From contig CABQIM010000036.1 in assembly GCA_902464375.1 (NCBI GenBank), positions 1 through 16,740 on the forward strand: a stretch of 16,740 bases of DNA, read 5' to 3'. Within the stretch, counting starts at the first letter, position 1. Each line of letters opens with the position of its first letter. Shown here in pieces: positions 1 to 7,328 of the stretch. Both the position numbers and the translations under genes were made by a program. The stretch is from an uncultured bacterium. GTDB taxonomy: Bacteria; Cyanobacteriota; Vampirovibrionia; Gastranaerophilales; Gastranaerophilaceae. The notes below the pieces were generated by a model. That model was not told the DNA's origin. It did not search any database and was given only the letters and a program-made list of their open reading frames with translations.

Positions 1-641
1 TTACACACTTGCAAGAATGTGTAAGAAAACACGTTGATGAAGTTATGACAAAAACAGATGTTCTTAAACTTATGGAACTTGTTCGTTCTCAAGACCCAAC
101 ACTTGTAAACGACCTTGTACCTGCGATTATTTCAACTTCAGATTTGAGAAAGATTTTTGTTAACCTTATTCGAGAAAAAGTATCTATCAAAGATATTATA
201 TTTGTATTTGAACGTTTGTGCGACTATGCAAGATTTTCTAAAGAACCGGATATTCTGTCTGAACGTTTGAGAGCGGCTCTTGGTCGTCAAATCTGCTTAA
301 ACAATGTTGATAGGGATCACGTTCTTTACGCTCTAACCCTTTCTCCTGAATGGGAAAAAACGCTTGATGATAGCTGTCAAAGAACCGAATTAGGAACAAT
401 GTTCTTGCTTAACCCAATGCAAGTTCAGGATTTGATTGAATCAACTGCTATGACATTGATGAGAGCTCACCAATCAATCGGTCAACAACCTGTAATATTG
501 TGTTCGCCAAGAATCAGATTACCTTTATATCAACTTCTTGAACGTCATATTCCAACTATTGTAGTAATCTCTTATTCTGAATTGATTACAGATATCAAGG
601 TTGAAGCTGTTGATACTATTGGCGATAATTCAGGTTACTAA
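1..641 (+). CDS. flhA: Flagellar export apparatus protein FlhA, C-terminal part (5' end outside window)
   Basis: The frame is open from the window edge to TAA at 639-641, giving about 212 residues of the cytoplasmic domain. FlhA is an inner-membrane component of the flagellar type III export gate; its cytoplasmic ring docks chaperone-substrate complexes. Recognition rests on the run THLQECVRKHVDEVMTKTDV, followed by a LVRSQDPTLVNDLVP segment, the ILSERLRAALGRQI helix and the end VILCSPRIRLPLYQLLERH...VISYSELI, which is the usual order of FlhA subdomains D2-D4. The C-terminus reaches the family's usual end, so only the N-terminal membrane half is missing. The non-flagellar homologue SctV/LcrD is an alternative by fold, but the flagellar-type sigma-28 promoters downstream favour FlhA. 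A small hairpin follows the stop. Confidence 0.93.
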   Translation, partial: THLQECVRKHVDEVMTKTDVLKLMELVRSQDPTLVNDLVPAIISTSDLRKIFVNLIREKVSIKDIIFVFERLCDYARFSKEPDILSERLRAALGRQICLNNVDRDHVLYALTLSPEWEKTLDDSCQRTELGTMFLLNPMQVQDLIESTAMTLMRAHQSIGQQPVILCSPRIRLPLYQLLERHIPTIVVISYSELITDIKVEAVDTIGDNSGY

Positions 642-645
642 ATTT

Positions 646-667
646 AACCTTCCTTGTTAGGGAGGTT
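646..667 (+). terminator. Possible terminator after flhA
   Basis: An 8-bp stem (646-653 with 660-667, one G-T pair) and a 6-nt loop begin 5 nt after the flhA stop. The following bases are only weakly T-rich, so this may be a weak or factor-assisted terminator. Confidence 0.4.
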
Positions 668-754
668 TGCTTTGCGAGTAGAATTTGTCTTAACAATACT
701 TCATAAACATAAACAAAAAAGTCAATTTTTCAAAAGTTAAATACTTTATATATA

Positions 755-873
755 CATAAGAGATAACTAAGATAAAGAGAGCAAGCAAACCTTAAAGTAT
801 ATATCTTTATAGGGCTAGTAAACTTTGTCTTAAATAAAAAGAGAGTACAAAAGATTATATAGGAGTATTTATT
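755..873 (+). promoter_or_regulatory. Conserved structured 5' leader of the 81-aa gene, copy 1
   Basis: A possible promoter (TTTTTC, 17 bp, TATATA, about 725-753) would start transcription near 755 and leave a leader of about 120 nt. In it, TAAGATAAAG (768-777) can pair with CTTTGTCTTA (823-832) over 10 bp with one G-U. Part of the same strand (772-778, ATAAAGA) can instead pair with TCTTTAT (804-810). The two pairings exclude each other, as in an attenuator or RNA switch. The ribosome site TAGGAG lies 9 nt before the ATG. No known riboswitch class was recognised. Confidence 0.3.
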
Positions 874-1119
874 ATGGCAATTGGCGCAAGAGATTTTATT
901 GACAAATTATTAGTTGAAAAATATGCACAAGAAAAAGTGGACAATCACGACGAAAGTGCTTTACACTCTAAAGTATCTGCGGATGATATGATGAGCGCTA
1001 TGAATTGTTCTGCTAATAATTTTAGAACTATGTTAGCTTTGAATAACCGCTTAACAATGGTTTGTTACGGTGTTGTTGCTAAATCTGCTAAATATGTTTG
1101 TACAGAAGAAGCTGCTTAG
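874..1119 (+). CDS. Conserved 81-aa protein of unknown function, copy 1
   Basis: The product is not recognised. It is 81 residues, predicted largely helical and soluble, with no signal peptide or membrane segment. Three cysteines lie at 45, 64 and 76. Residues 35-63 (SADDMMSAMNCSANNF then RTMLALNNRL) have the spacing of a helix-turn-helix, but this is only a resemblance. A clear TAGGAG ribosome site supports the ATG. The gene is one of two copies identical at the nucleotide level, leader included. It ends convergently with the secreted-protein gene at 1141-1737, with only 21 nt between the stops. An intact, identical pair with its own control region suggests the protein is expressed and the duplication recent or maintained by gene conversion. 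Confidence 0.8.
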   Translation: MAIGARDFIDKLLVEKYAQEKVDNHDESALHSKVSADDMMSAMNCSANNFRTMLALNNRLTMVCYGVVAKSAKYVCTEEAA

Positions 1120-1140
1120 GTAAAACTCTGAAAACAAATT

Positions 1141-1737
1141 TTAAGGTAAATTATTTAATTGCATATTGCCATAATCTTCTTCTATAATATCCGGTAGATT
1201 AAATTTCTGAACCGCTTTTAAAGCTTTCGGTCTATATTTCTCAAATTGCTTTTTTACTCCATCCACTTGGTTTGCATTGCTAATCTGATATCTCTTTGCA
1301 TATTGAAAAGCTACTGTGCCACAATTTTTTGATTTAACATATTTGAATACATTAAATTCTAATATAATCATGTGATTCTCATTCCCCATTCCATCATCAA
1401 TTAGTAGAAAATCCAGTATACAAATATTATTATCTTCGTCTATAAATAAAGCGCTCGGGCATTTATATTGGGCTAAATATTCTCTAAATGTATGTGCTAA
1501 ATCAATTGGAGAGTAAACATTAGGGAAATGGTGCAAAGCAATCATTTCTGTCCAGTTTTTATCAGTTTCTCCATGTTTTAAATATTGATTATAATATCCG
1601 GCATGCTCACTACTTTTTGCACTAAAAACCAAGTTGTAGAAATTCTTATTATACTTTATACAACGGTTTTCTCCAGCAAATACAAGGTTCACTGAGAATA
1701 ATAAAACTACTGTTAAAATAGAAAAAAATCTAGCCAT
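1141..1737 (-). CDS. Predicted secreted protein of unknown function
   Basis: This 198-residue protein has a typical Sec signal peptide: a short positive start (MAR), a hydrophobic core to about residue 20 and a probable cleavage after VFA near residue 21. The mature part is mixed and hydrophilic with four or more cysteines (for example CIKYNKNFYN, YKCPSALF, NNICILDF, KNCGTVAF), compatible with disulfides outside the cytoplasm. No known domain was recognised. A central part (ALFIDEDNNICILDFLLIDD) looks like paired beta strands. The gene begins 32 nt after the stop of the 72-aa ORF on the same strand, so the two may be cotranscribed. It is convergent with the first 81-aa gene. Confidence 0.75.
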   Translation of the reverse strand: MARFFSILTVVLLFSVNLVFAGENRCIKYNKNFYNLVFSAKSSEHAGYYNQYLKHGETDKNWTEMIALHHFPNVYSPIDLAHTFREYLAQYKCPSALFIDEDNNICILDFLLIDDGMGNENHMIILEFNVFKYVKSKNCGTVAFQYAKRYQISNANQVDGVKKQFEKYRPKALKAVQKFNLPDIIEEDYGNMQLNNLP

Positions 1738-1769
1738 AAATAAAAAATAGCATAATGACTATAATTTTA

Positions 1770-1988
1770 TCAACCTGCAAATGCACGAGCCAATAATTCT
1801 GCAGGTTCAGCAATTGCCGTACTGTAAATTGCAAAATCATTATCCGGTGCGAAATATTTACGCATAGCAGAACGGTTTGTCACCTTCTCATAGCAAACAA
1901 ACGAATCAACATTGTCCTTCAAGTAGCCAGCAAAAATCCGCTGCTTGTGGGACAGATTATAGTCCTTCAAGTTTTTGACGATATACAT
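1770..1988 (-). CDS. Small 72-aa protein of unknown function
   Basis: A short ORF starts at ATG (complement of 1986-1988) with a weak AGG about 5 nt upstream. A TATAAT-like box lies so close to the start that the message would be nearly leaderless. The product is soluble, with basic and aromatic residues in the first half and an alanine-rich end (AEPAELLARAFAG). It is not recognised. It lies between the terminator of the 1027-aa gene and the secreted-protein gene, and could be the first gene of a two-gene unit with the latter or the remnant of a longer gene. Confidence 0.45.
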   Translation of the reverse strand: MYIVKNLKDYNLSHKQRIFAGYLKDNVDSFVCYEKVTNRSAMRKYFAPDNDFAIYSTAIAEPAELLARAFAG

Positions 1989-2061
1989 ATACCTATATTA
2001 TATAACATTTGTATCTGTTTTTGTATAAATATTAATATAAATTTACATATTAGTGTTAAAA

Positions 2062-2096
2062 AAAATGGCGCTCGACATTTTGCCGAGCGCCATTTT
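2062..2096 (-). terminator. Strong Rho-independent terminator of the 1027-aa gene
   Basis: A perfect 13-bp stem (2062-2074 with 2084-2096, core GGCGCTCG/CGAGCGCC) with a 9-nt loop begins 10 nt after the stop at 2107. On the minus strand it is followed by a run of Ts. Because A and T runs flank both sides, it may also work on the plus strand. Confidence 0.92.
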
Positions 2097-2106
2097 GTAT
2101 ATTAAT

Positions 2107-5100
2107 TTATACTTCTTTTTTCTTCTTTTCTGGATCATCATCACCAGTGCTTGGTGTTGTTTCTCCTTCGGTCGGAGCTGTAACACCACCTCCCTCTGTG
2201 TTGTCAGGAGTGCCGGTTGTTCCAGAAGTATCATTTTTACCAGAAGAACGACCTAGAGGATACTTGCCATTATTTACATCATCTAGCAAACTCTTCATAT
2301 CATTTTCCAAATCATTGTATTCGCTAGAATTGTTGTATTTATCCAATTGTTGTTTTAAGTCTTCTTCTGAACCTTCATAGACAGAACCATCAGCATTTTT
2401 GTAAACAGTGCTTCCATCTTCTCCGGTTGTTTTTGTAACAGCGTTACCGTCTTTGTCTGTATACAAGAAGTTGCCATCTTCATCTGTTTTTGGGTATCCT
2501 CTTTGAGCAAAGACTTCATCAAGTCCTTCGTAATCGCTGCCATCAAGGTTTTCGTAAACTGGGTTGCCTTCGTCATCAACCATTAATGTGCCATCTTCGC
2601 CCATTCTTTGGCGTAGTTGTGCTCCATTAAGTGTTGTAAATAGTGGTCTACCTTGTTCATCTGTCATTTGTATAGCTTTAGAAGCTTCTAGGAATGAAGC
2701 GTCGCCACCCATACCACAACCATAGTTGTGTGTTGTTTCTGATACAAGGTTCATTACAGTGTAATCAACTTCATACGCCGCTATTGCAGCTAATTGTTGA
2801 TTTGTTAATTCAACACCTGCTTCTTGCATTTTAAGAAGTTTCTTATATTCAGCCTTGTTGAGCATTGGCAATTCTTGATCTTCACTAAGTTCAAACAATG
2901 CTCTAATAGACGCATACATTTGTTGTTGATAGTATTGAACCATATTTGTAATGTATTCACGATATCTAACTTCATCTGTATCAAGACGTTTAGTTACGCT
3001 TGTAATTTGACCTTCTGAATTAAATTTCATATTAACTTTTTTCAAGCCTTCTTCTGTGCTAACAACATAATTGCCGTCAGAATCTTTGTATAAGCCTGAA
3101 ACCATTGTACGTTCAAGAACTTCTGCATCACAATTACCATTACATTGAGAAGGTACGCAAGAACCTGCTTCACCTTGGTGGAATGTTGTTTCCATATCGA
3201 TTTCATTATCAATGTAAACATCGTTATGAACATTTCCGTCTTCATCTTCGTAAAGATGTTGAACAACACCATATTGAGCATAAACAGATGGGTCATACAT
3301 ACCATCCATAGCTTCAAAGTCAAAGTTTACGTTGAACGTAATCATATCAGCTAAAGCCGGATTTTGTTGAATCATTGTAACCATTTTATCTAAGCCGGTC
3401 AATGTGCTTACGGTTACTTCATAATGATCAATACCTGTAGTTGGATCTGTTACAGGAGTTAATGCGTCAATACCATCGATGTTTAAGATATCATCTACAG
3501 GAAGACCACCAGAAAGCTCGTATATAGTAACATGAGCATCATTCATGTACCAACCGTACCAATCACCCTTGAAATCACCATCTACATCAAGGTTGCCTGA
3601 ATATTTAGAGTTACATATAGCAATATAAGAACCGTCAACGCAGCCAACAAATCCACCGGCACGACCTGTTTCCATCAAGAATGATAGATCGCCGTCATCT
3701 TCATCATTGTTCCATTTTAGGTTAACATCACTTTCACAATTTGTAATTGTAATGATAGTTTTACCGGATTGACCAATTAAACCGCCGGCAGCTTCTTCAT
3801 CAAATACAATATTTCCGGATGTGTTACAGTTTGAAATTTTCAAATCTCTTGTTGCAACGCCTTCTCTGGTATTTGTGTCAGCAATAGAGCCAACTAAACC
3901 ACCCACAAAGTATTTGCCGGAAGCATCAACAGCTGTATTAACATTTGAAATAGAGCTATTTCCTACTTCAATTACATCAAGTCCTTTCATGTAAGAATTA
4001 TCATTAATAATACCTGCTAAAGGCCCAACGCTTTCGTAACCTGCAACAGTACCTGAAATATCAATATTATCAAATTTTGTACCTCTAGCAGTACCGGCAA
4101 CGATACCAACTCCGGCAGAACCGCCAATAAAATCGGTTGGTGTAGTAATGTTTGCATTTGTAAATGAAACATTTTCAATTGTTGCATTTTCGGTAACTCC
4201 GAAGAAACCTACGTTTTGCGCGTCATCATTTGTAACGTTGATTGTTAAATTATCAATAGAGTATCCATTACCGTTAAATACACCTTTAAATGGGCTGTCA
4301 CTGTTACCAACAGATTTCCAATCAATACCGCTTAAATCAACATCGCAGCTTAATATGTACTTTCCGTTTAGGTCAATAGCGCCATTTTGGAAAATTTCTA
4401 AGAATTGTTCTTTAGAAGTGATATTTGTATATCCTTCTTCTTTTACAAGTTTTTCAACTTCTGCTTGAGAAAGATGTGTAACTTCATCAGTTCCGTCTGC
4501 TTTAGCGGCTTTATTAGGGCCATTGGCATTATTAGCTTCTTCAGCCTCGGCAGCTTCTTCAGCTTCTTTAAGAGCTGCATCAGCTTCTTCTAATTCCTTA
4601 GTTGCAATATTTAAATCTGAATCAGCTTTATCCAATTCAGCTTTTGCAGTATCAGCTGCTTGTTTAGCTTGCTCGGCTTCTGTTTTTGCAGTATCAGCTT
4701 TTTGTTGAGCAGCAGTTGCTTCTTGAGTTTCTTTATCAAGTTGTGCTTGAGCTTCAGTTGCTTCAGCTTGTGCATTCTTTAACTCTTGGTAAGTAGTATT
4801 AACCATTTGTTTTGCACTGTCAACAGCCGCTTGTGCCGCAGCAATAGCTTTTTCATCACCGCTAGCTTGAGCAGCACTCAACTGACTTTGAGCATTTGAT
4901 AATTGAGTTGTCGCATTTTGATAAGATGTTTGTGCGGTACTAACTCTAACATTTGCAGCATTTACTTTCTCCTGTGCCACAGTAACATCTGCATTTTCTT
5001 TATCGGCGGCAGCACTAGCTTCAGCATACGCAGCATCTTTTGCAGTAGAAGTTGCAGCTGCTTCAGAGTTCTTAGTTGCAGCTGAATTTTTACTTTCCTC

Positions 5101-5190
5101 CGCTTTAGCTTTAGCAGCTGCAGATGCTTTCTGGCGAGCGCGAGCTTGCTCTAATGCATCATTTTTACCAGTTACGCCATCAATAGCCAT
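2107..5190 (-). CDS. Large coiled-coil and GLUG-repeat protein under a sigma-28 promoter; candidate flagellar-export substrate or surface protein
   Basis: The product is 1027 residues, starting at ATG with a strong AAAGGAG site. Residues about 10-220 are an Ala/Glu/Lys/Gln-rich coiled coil. Residues about 270-545 resemble a beta-helix of GLUG type: VGPLAGI (388), VGGLVGS (429), AGGLIGQ (468) and AGGFVGC (511), each followed by a short beta strand and an NC-type turn. A mixed region follows, with a cysteine cluster (C678, C683, C687). Residues 875-944 hold a twofold repeat, xVYxNxDGSxYEG, with DxDGN turns that could bind calcium. The tail is Thr/Gly/Pro-rich and ends EKKKKEV. There is no signal peptide or membrane segment. 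GLUG proteins are usually on the cell surface, so export would need another route; the flagellar type III path is suggested by the promoter and nearby flhA, but this is inference. Confidence 0.9.
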   Translation of the reverse strand: MAIDGVTGKNDALEQARARQKASAAAKAKAEESKNSAATKNSEAAATSTAKDAAYAEASAAADKENADVTVAQEKVNAANVRVSTAQTSYQNATTQLSNAQSQLSAAQASGDEKAIAAAQAAVDSAKQMVNTTYQELKNAQAEATEAQAQLDKETQEATAAQQKADTAKTEAEQAKQAADTAKAELDKADSDLNIATKELEEADAALKEAEEAAEAEEANNANGPNKAAKADGTDEVTHLSQAEVEKLVKEEGYTNITSKEQFLEIFQNGAIDLNGKYILSCDVDLSGIDWKSVGNSDSPFKGVFNGNGYSIDNLTINVTNDDAQNVGFFGVTENATIENVSFTNANITTPTDFIGGSAGVGIVAGTARGTKFDNIDISGTVAGYESVGPLAGIINDNSYMKGLDVIEVGNSSISNVNTAVDASGKYFVGGLVGSIADTNTREGVATRDLKISNCNTSGNIVFDEEAAGGLIGQSGKTIITITNCESDVNLKWNNDEDDGDLSFLMETGRAGGFVGCVDGSYIAICNSKYSGNLDVDGDFKGDWYGWYMNDAHVTIYELSGGLPVDDILNIDGIDALTPVTDPTTGIDHYEVTVSTLTGLDKMVTMIQQNPALADMITFNVNFDFEAMDGMYDPSVYAQYGVVQHLYEDEDGNVHNDVYIDNEIDMETTFHQGEAGSCVPSQCNGNCDAEVLERTMVSGLYKDSDGNYVVSTEEGLKKVNMKFNSEGQITSVTKRLDTDEVRYREYITNMVQYYQQQMYASIRALFELSEDQELPMLNKAEYKKLLKMQEAGVELTNQQLAAIAAYEVDYTVMNLVSETTHNYGCGMGGDASFLEASKAIQMTDEQGRPLFTTLNGAQLRQRMGEDGTLMVDDEGNPVYENLDGSDYEGLDEVFAQRGYPKTDEDGNFLYTDKDGNAVTKTTGEDGSTVYKNADGSVYEGSEEDLKQQLDKYNNSSEYNDLENDMKSLLDDVNNGKYPLGRSSGKNDTSGTTGTPDNTEGGGVTAPTEGETTPSTGDDDPEKKKKEV

Positions 5191-5236
5191 AAAATCTCCT
5201 TTCGATAAGTATCATTTTATATATTATATATACTGT

Positions 5237-5263
5237 ATTACGGCATAATTTTTAAAAACTTTA
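5237..5263 (-). promoter_or_regulatory. Sigma-28 (FliA-type) flagellar promoter of the 1027-aa gene
   Basis: On the minus strand, TAAAGTTT (5263-5256) is followed by 11 bp and then GCCGTAAT (5244-5237). The flagellar sigma-28 consensus is TAAAGTTT-N11-GCCGATAA: the -35 matches 8/8, the -10 keeps GCCG and the spacing is exact. The predicted start lies near 5230, about 40 nt before the ATG. The element TGAACTTTTGTAAA (5294-5281) lies 17 bp upstream of the -35. Confidence 0.85.
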
Positions 5264-5280
5264 ACAGATTTGAAAAAATA

Positions 5281-5294
5281 TTTACAAAAGTTCA
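5281..5294 (-). promoter_or_regulatory. Conserved element upstream of the sigma-28 promoter (1027-aa gene)
   Basis: Its sequence, TGAACTTTTGTAAA, shares its core and promoter spacing with 7373-7386. A further exact copy at 5446-5459 has no promoter beside it. Confidence 0.5.
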
Positions 5295-5510
5295 TATAAA
5301 AGATGCAGTACACCTATTTAGATATCGTTTCAATGTTCTGAAAAACTTGATTTTAATGAAAAATAAAAAGTGAAAAATTGTATTAAATATTTTTCTTATA
5401 TTTTTTGTAGAATTGTTTCGTTTTGAGTGAAAATTGAAGTCCATCTTTACAAAAGTTCACAATTTTAAACAAAAAAGTCAATTTTTCAAAAGTTAAATAC
5501 TTTATATATA

Positions 5511-5629
5511 CATAAGAGATAACTAAGATAAAGAGAGCAAGCAAACCTTAAAGTATATATCTTTATAGGGCTAGTAAACTTTGTCTTAAATAAAAAGAGA
5601 GTACAAAAGATTATATAGGAGTATTTATT
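5511..5629 (+). promoter_or_regulatory. Conserved structured 5' leader of the 81-aa gene, copy 2
   Basis: The leader has the same sequence as copy 1, with the same two exclusive pairings: 5524-5533 with 5579-5588, or 5528-5534 with 5560-5566. Both copies would respond alike to any signal acting through the leader. Confidence 0.3.
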
Positions 5630-5875
5630 ATGGCAATTGGCGCAAGAGATTTTATTGACAAATTATTAGTTGAAAAATATGCACAAGAAAAAGTGGACAA
5701 TCACGACGAAAGTGCTTTACACTCTAAAGTATCTGCGGATGATATGATGAGCGCTATGAATTGTTCTGCTAATAATTTTAGAACTATGTTAGCTTTGAAT
5801 AACCGCTTAACAATGGTTTGTTACGGTGTTGTTGCTAAATCTGCTAAATATGTTTGTACAGAAGAAGCTGCTTAG
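5630..5875 (+). CDS. Conserved 81-aa protein of unknown function, copy 2
   Basis: The protein and nucleotide sequence are identical to the gene at 874-1119, and no function is recognised. The start is fixed by the same TAGGAG site. Its stop is 2 nt from the stop of the convergent CHAP-hydrolase gene, with no terminator between, so the two transcripts probably overlap at their 3' ends. Its leader starts beyond the divergent sigma-28 promoter of the 1027-aa gene. That places this copy between the two sigma-28-controlled genes, but no clear sigma-28 promoter of its own was found. Confidence 0.8.
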   Translation: MAIGARDFIDKLLVEKYAQEKVDNHDESALHSKVSADDMMSAMNCSANNFRTMLALNNRLTMVCYGVVAKSAKYVCTEEAA

Positions 5876-5877
5876 GT

Positions 5878-7290
5878 TTATTTTATAATTGCAGAGTTAT
5901 CAATAAAACCGCTATAGCCAAATTTCGCTAATTCGTCTATTGTATAAATTTTTCTGATTAGCCCGTCGCGCCTGTTAACTTCTTTGAATTCACCGATTTC
6001 CTGATTGCCAATTACTCCTTCAGCTTTTGTTTTTACAACAACTCTATCACCATCAGGTGGGACAACGCTAATATTTGCATTACCTTCGATTACTGTTACC
6101 GTACCATTTTCTTTGTCGACAGATTCAATTATTCCTATATGACTGGATTCATATTCTGAAATTCCGCTTTTGCCATTAACTTTAGCTGCAAATTGGGCTT
6201 TCCAAATAATGTAGTCACCTTCGTGCATACTGTTTAATTGCTGTTTAATTTGCGCACTTCTTTCATTGCGTTCGTCTTTGTAATTTGCAGCAGTCATTTT
6301 GGTCGTATGAATCTTTTTGTAAGTTTTATTTTCTTCGCCCCAATCAACGAACTGCTGAACATATTTTTTATGCGGACCTATGTCCATTCCAGCTTCTTTC
6401 GAGATAGAACTTACTGTATGTGCGCACCATTGATGAGCAGGATTTCCACCCTTACCTTTTACCATGCGCATTTGAGTTTTAGACTTATTTTCTGCTGATA
6501 AATTTGTATATTCTTGTGGTGTAACTTCTTGGAGTCCCAAATATTTTTGTGCTGTATTTAAAAGATTTGTTTTGTGCTTCTCAATATACATTAAATCCAT
6601 TGTCTTTTTGCCAAATGGTGTTCTAACTCCATTTATGGAAGCAATATTGGCAGTCTTTCTTACTTGTGCAGCTCCAATCTCTTTCATTGTTTTGTCAATA
6701 TAAGATTGAATATCTTTGATATTATTCAGATTTTTGAAAGATTTAATATTAATATTAAGCGACTTAGCTTTTTCGCTAAGCGGCTTGCAAATATAAGTTT
6801 TGATATCATGCAAACTTATAAAAAATTCTTTAGATAGAGCTTCTGCCAAAGATTCTTTAGGAGAAAGCTTTGAATACTCTTTTAGTATATCATATACGTT
6901 GTCAGCATTGATTCTGTTAAGAGTATTTTGGGTGTTTTTAAACCAGCTTATACCTTCAATATTATGATACAAATCACTGGCTAATTCTTTGCCGGAACGA
7001 ACCGTGACTATGTTTTTAAGAAATTTCTTTAAATCATAAGTTACTGTTTTGAGTTTTGAAGGTAAGTTTTTTAAAACCTTTTCTAAATCAGCGTCGGAAA
7101 TATCGCCATTTTTTTCAAGGCTCTGTAATTTGTCAAAAACTAATTTTAGCTCATTATCTGATAAGTTGTTGTCTTTGTTCTTGTCAAAAAAATCAAATAG
7201 CAATTCCAAATTCTTGTTAGTGAGGTTCAAATCTTCTTGATGTATATCAGAAGACGTAAGCTTAATATTATTGTTATTGTTAACTTGCAT
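5878..7290 (-). CDS. EF-hand and CHAP/NlpC-type peptidoglycan hydrolase under a sigma-28 promoter
   Basis: The product is 470 residues. Residues 36-47 (DKNKDNNLSDNE) form a textbook EF-hand calcium loop; a degenerate second loop follows near 59-68. Residues about 80-240 are helical and not recognised. Residues about 244-410 look like a CHAP or TIGR02594-type cysteine peptidase/amidase domain: AQKYLGLQE, then WCAHTV with likely nucleophile C289, GDYIIW (358-363), SHIGIIESV with likely H384, and VIEGNAN (E402/N404) as the third polar residue. Such enzymes cut peptidoglycan peptides. There is no signal peptide, so entry to the periplasm needs another route. The sigma-28 promoter suggests a late flagellar role such as wall opening or release, by inference. 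The ATG has only a weak, distant GAGG. The stop lies 2 nt from the second 81-aa gene. Confidence 0.88.
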   Translation of the reverse strand: MQVNNNNNIKLTSSDIHQEDLNLTNKNLELLFDFFDKNKDNNLSDNELKLVFDKLQSLEKNGDISDADLEKVLKNLPSKLKTVTYDLKKFLKNIVTVRSGKELASDLYHNIEGISWFKNTQNTLNRINADNVYDILKEYSKLSPKESLAEALSKEFFISLHDIKTYICKPLSEKAKSLNINIKSFKNLNNIKDIQSYIDKTMKEIGAAQVRKTANIASINGVRTPFGKKTMDLMYIEKHKTNLLNTAQKYLGLQEVTPQEYTNLSAENKSKTQMRMVKGKGGNPAHQWCAHTVSSISKEAGMDIGPHKKYVQQFVDWGEENKTYKKIHTTKMTAANYKDERNERSAQIKQQLNSMHEGDYIIWKAQFAAKVNGKSGISEYESSHIGIIESVDKENGTVTVIEGNANISVVPPDGDRVVVKTKAEGVIGNQEIGEFKEVNRRDGLIRKIYTIDELAKFGYSGFIDNSAIIK

Positions 7291-7328
7291 AAGATAATAA
7301 CCTCACATCACTTTTCTTTATGTTCTAT

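Larger units (their letters stand above)
710..1121 (+). repeat. 412-bp perfect direct repeat, copy 1
   Basis: Read base by base, this stretch appears identical to 5466-5877 (offset 4756). The identity starts about 164 bp before the 81-codon gene and ends 2 nt after its stop, so the unit is a complete gene with its leader. Sequences outside the two borders diverge at once. The two copies lie in the same orientation and bracket 4344 bp. No inverted repeats or transposase are associated with the borders. Confidence 0.95.
5191..5465. other. Intergenic region between the 1027-aa gene and repeat copy 2
   Basis: This AT-rich stretch has no credible gene. It holds the sigma-28 promoter of the 1027-aa gene and two exact copies of a 14-bp element with core TTACAAAAGTTCA, at 5281-5294 and 5446-5459. 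The first lies 17 bp from the promoter -35. The second lies 6 bp from the start of the 412-bp repeat and has no recognisable promoter beside it. Nothing else was seen in 5295-5445. Confidence 0.6.
5466..5877 (+). repeat. 412-bp perfect direct repeat, copy 2
   Basis: This copy appears identical to 710-1121 in leader, coding region and the 2 nt after the stop. It lies immediately beside the CHAP-hydrolase stop on its right. On its left is the promoter region of the 1027-aa gene, which is transcribed away from it. Confidence 0.95.

Noticed and set aside
1..641. SctV of a virulence type III system instead of FlhA
   Set aside because: The fold is shared, but the flagellar sigma-28 promoters close by favour flagella. 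No injectisome genes are visible.
794..820. Sigma-28-like -35 (TAAAGTAT) in the leader of the 81-aa gene
   Set aside because: No GCCG box lies at the required distance; the sequence there is GGGCTAGT.
2053..2256. Short ORFs over the terminator at 2062-2096 on both strands
   Set aside because: They read through the terminator hairpin and the end of the large gene, with no independent support.
3042..3323. Alternative minus-strand frame inside the 1027-aa gene
   Set aside because: It is a shadow frame, Met/Thr/Leu-rich with no domain or start signal.
4148..4708. Plus-strand open frames opposite the coiled-coil and GLUG gene
   Set aside because: They are long only because they lie antisense to a low-complexity coding region. 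They have no ribosome sites and no family features.
2107..5190. The 1027-aa protein as the TpsA partner of the TpsB transporter
   Set aside because: It has no signal peptide and no TPS domain at the N-terminus, is 3 kb away and has a flagellar-type promoter.
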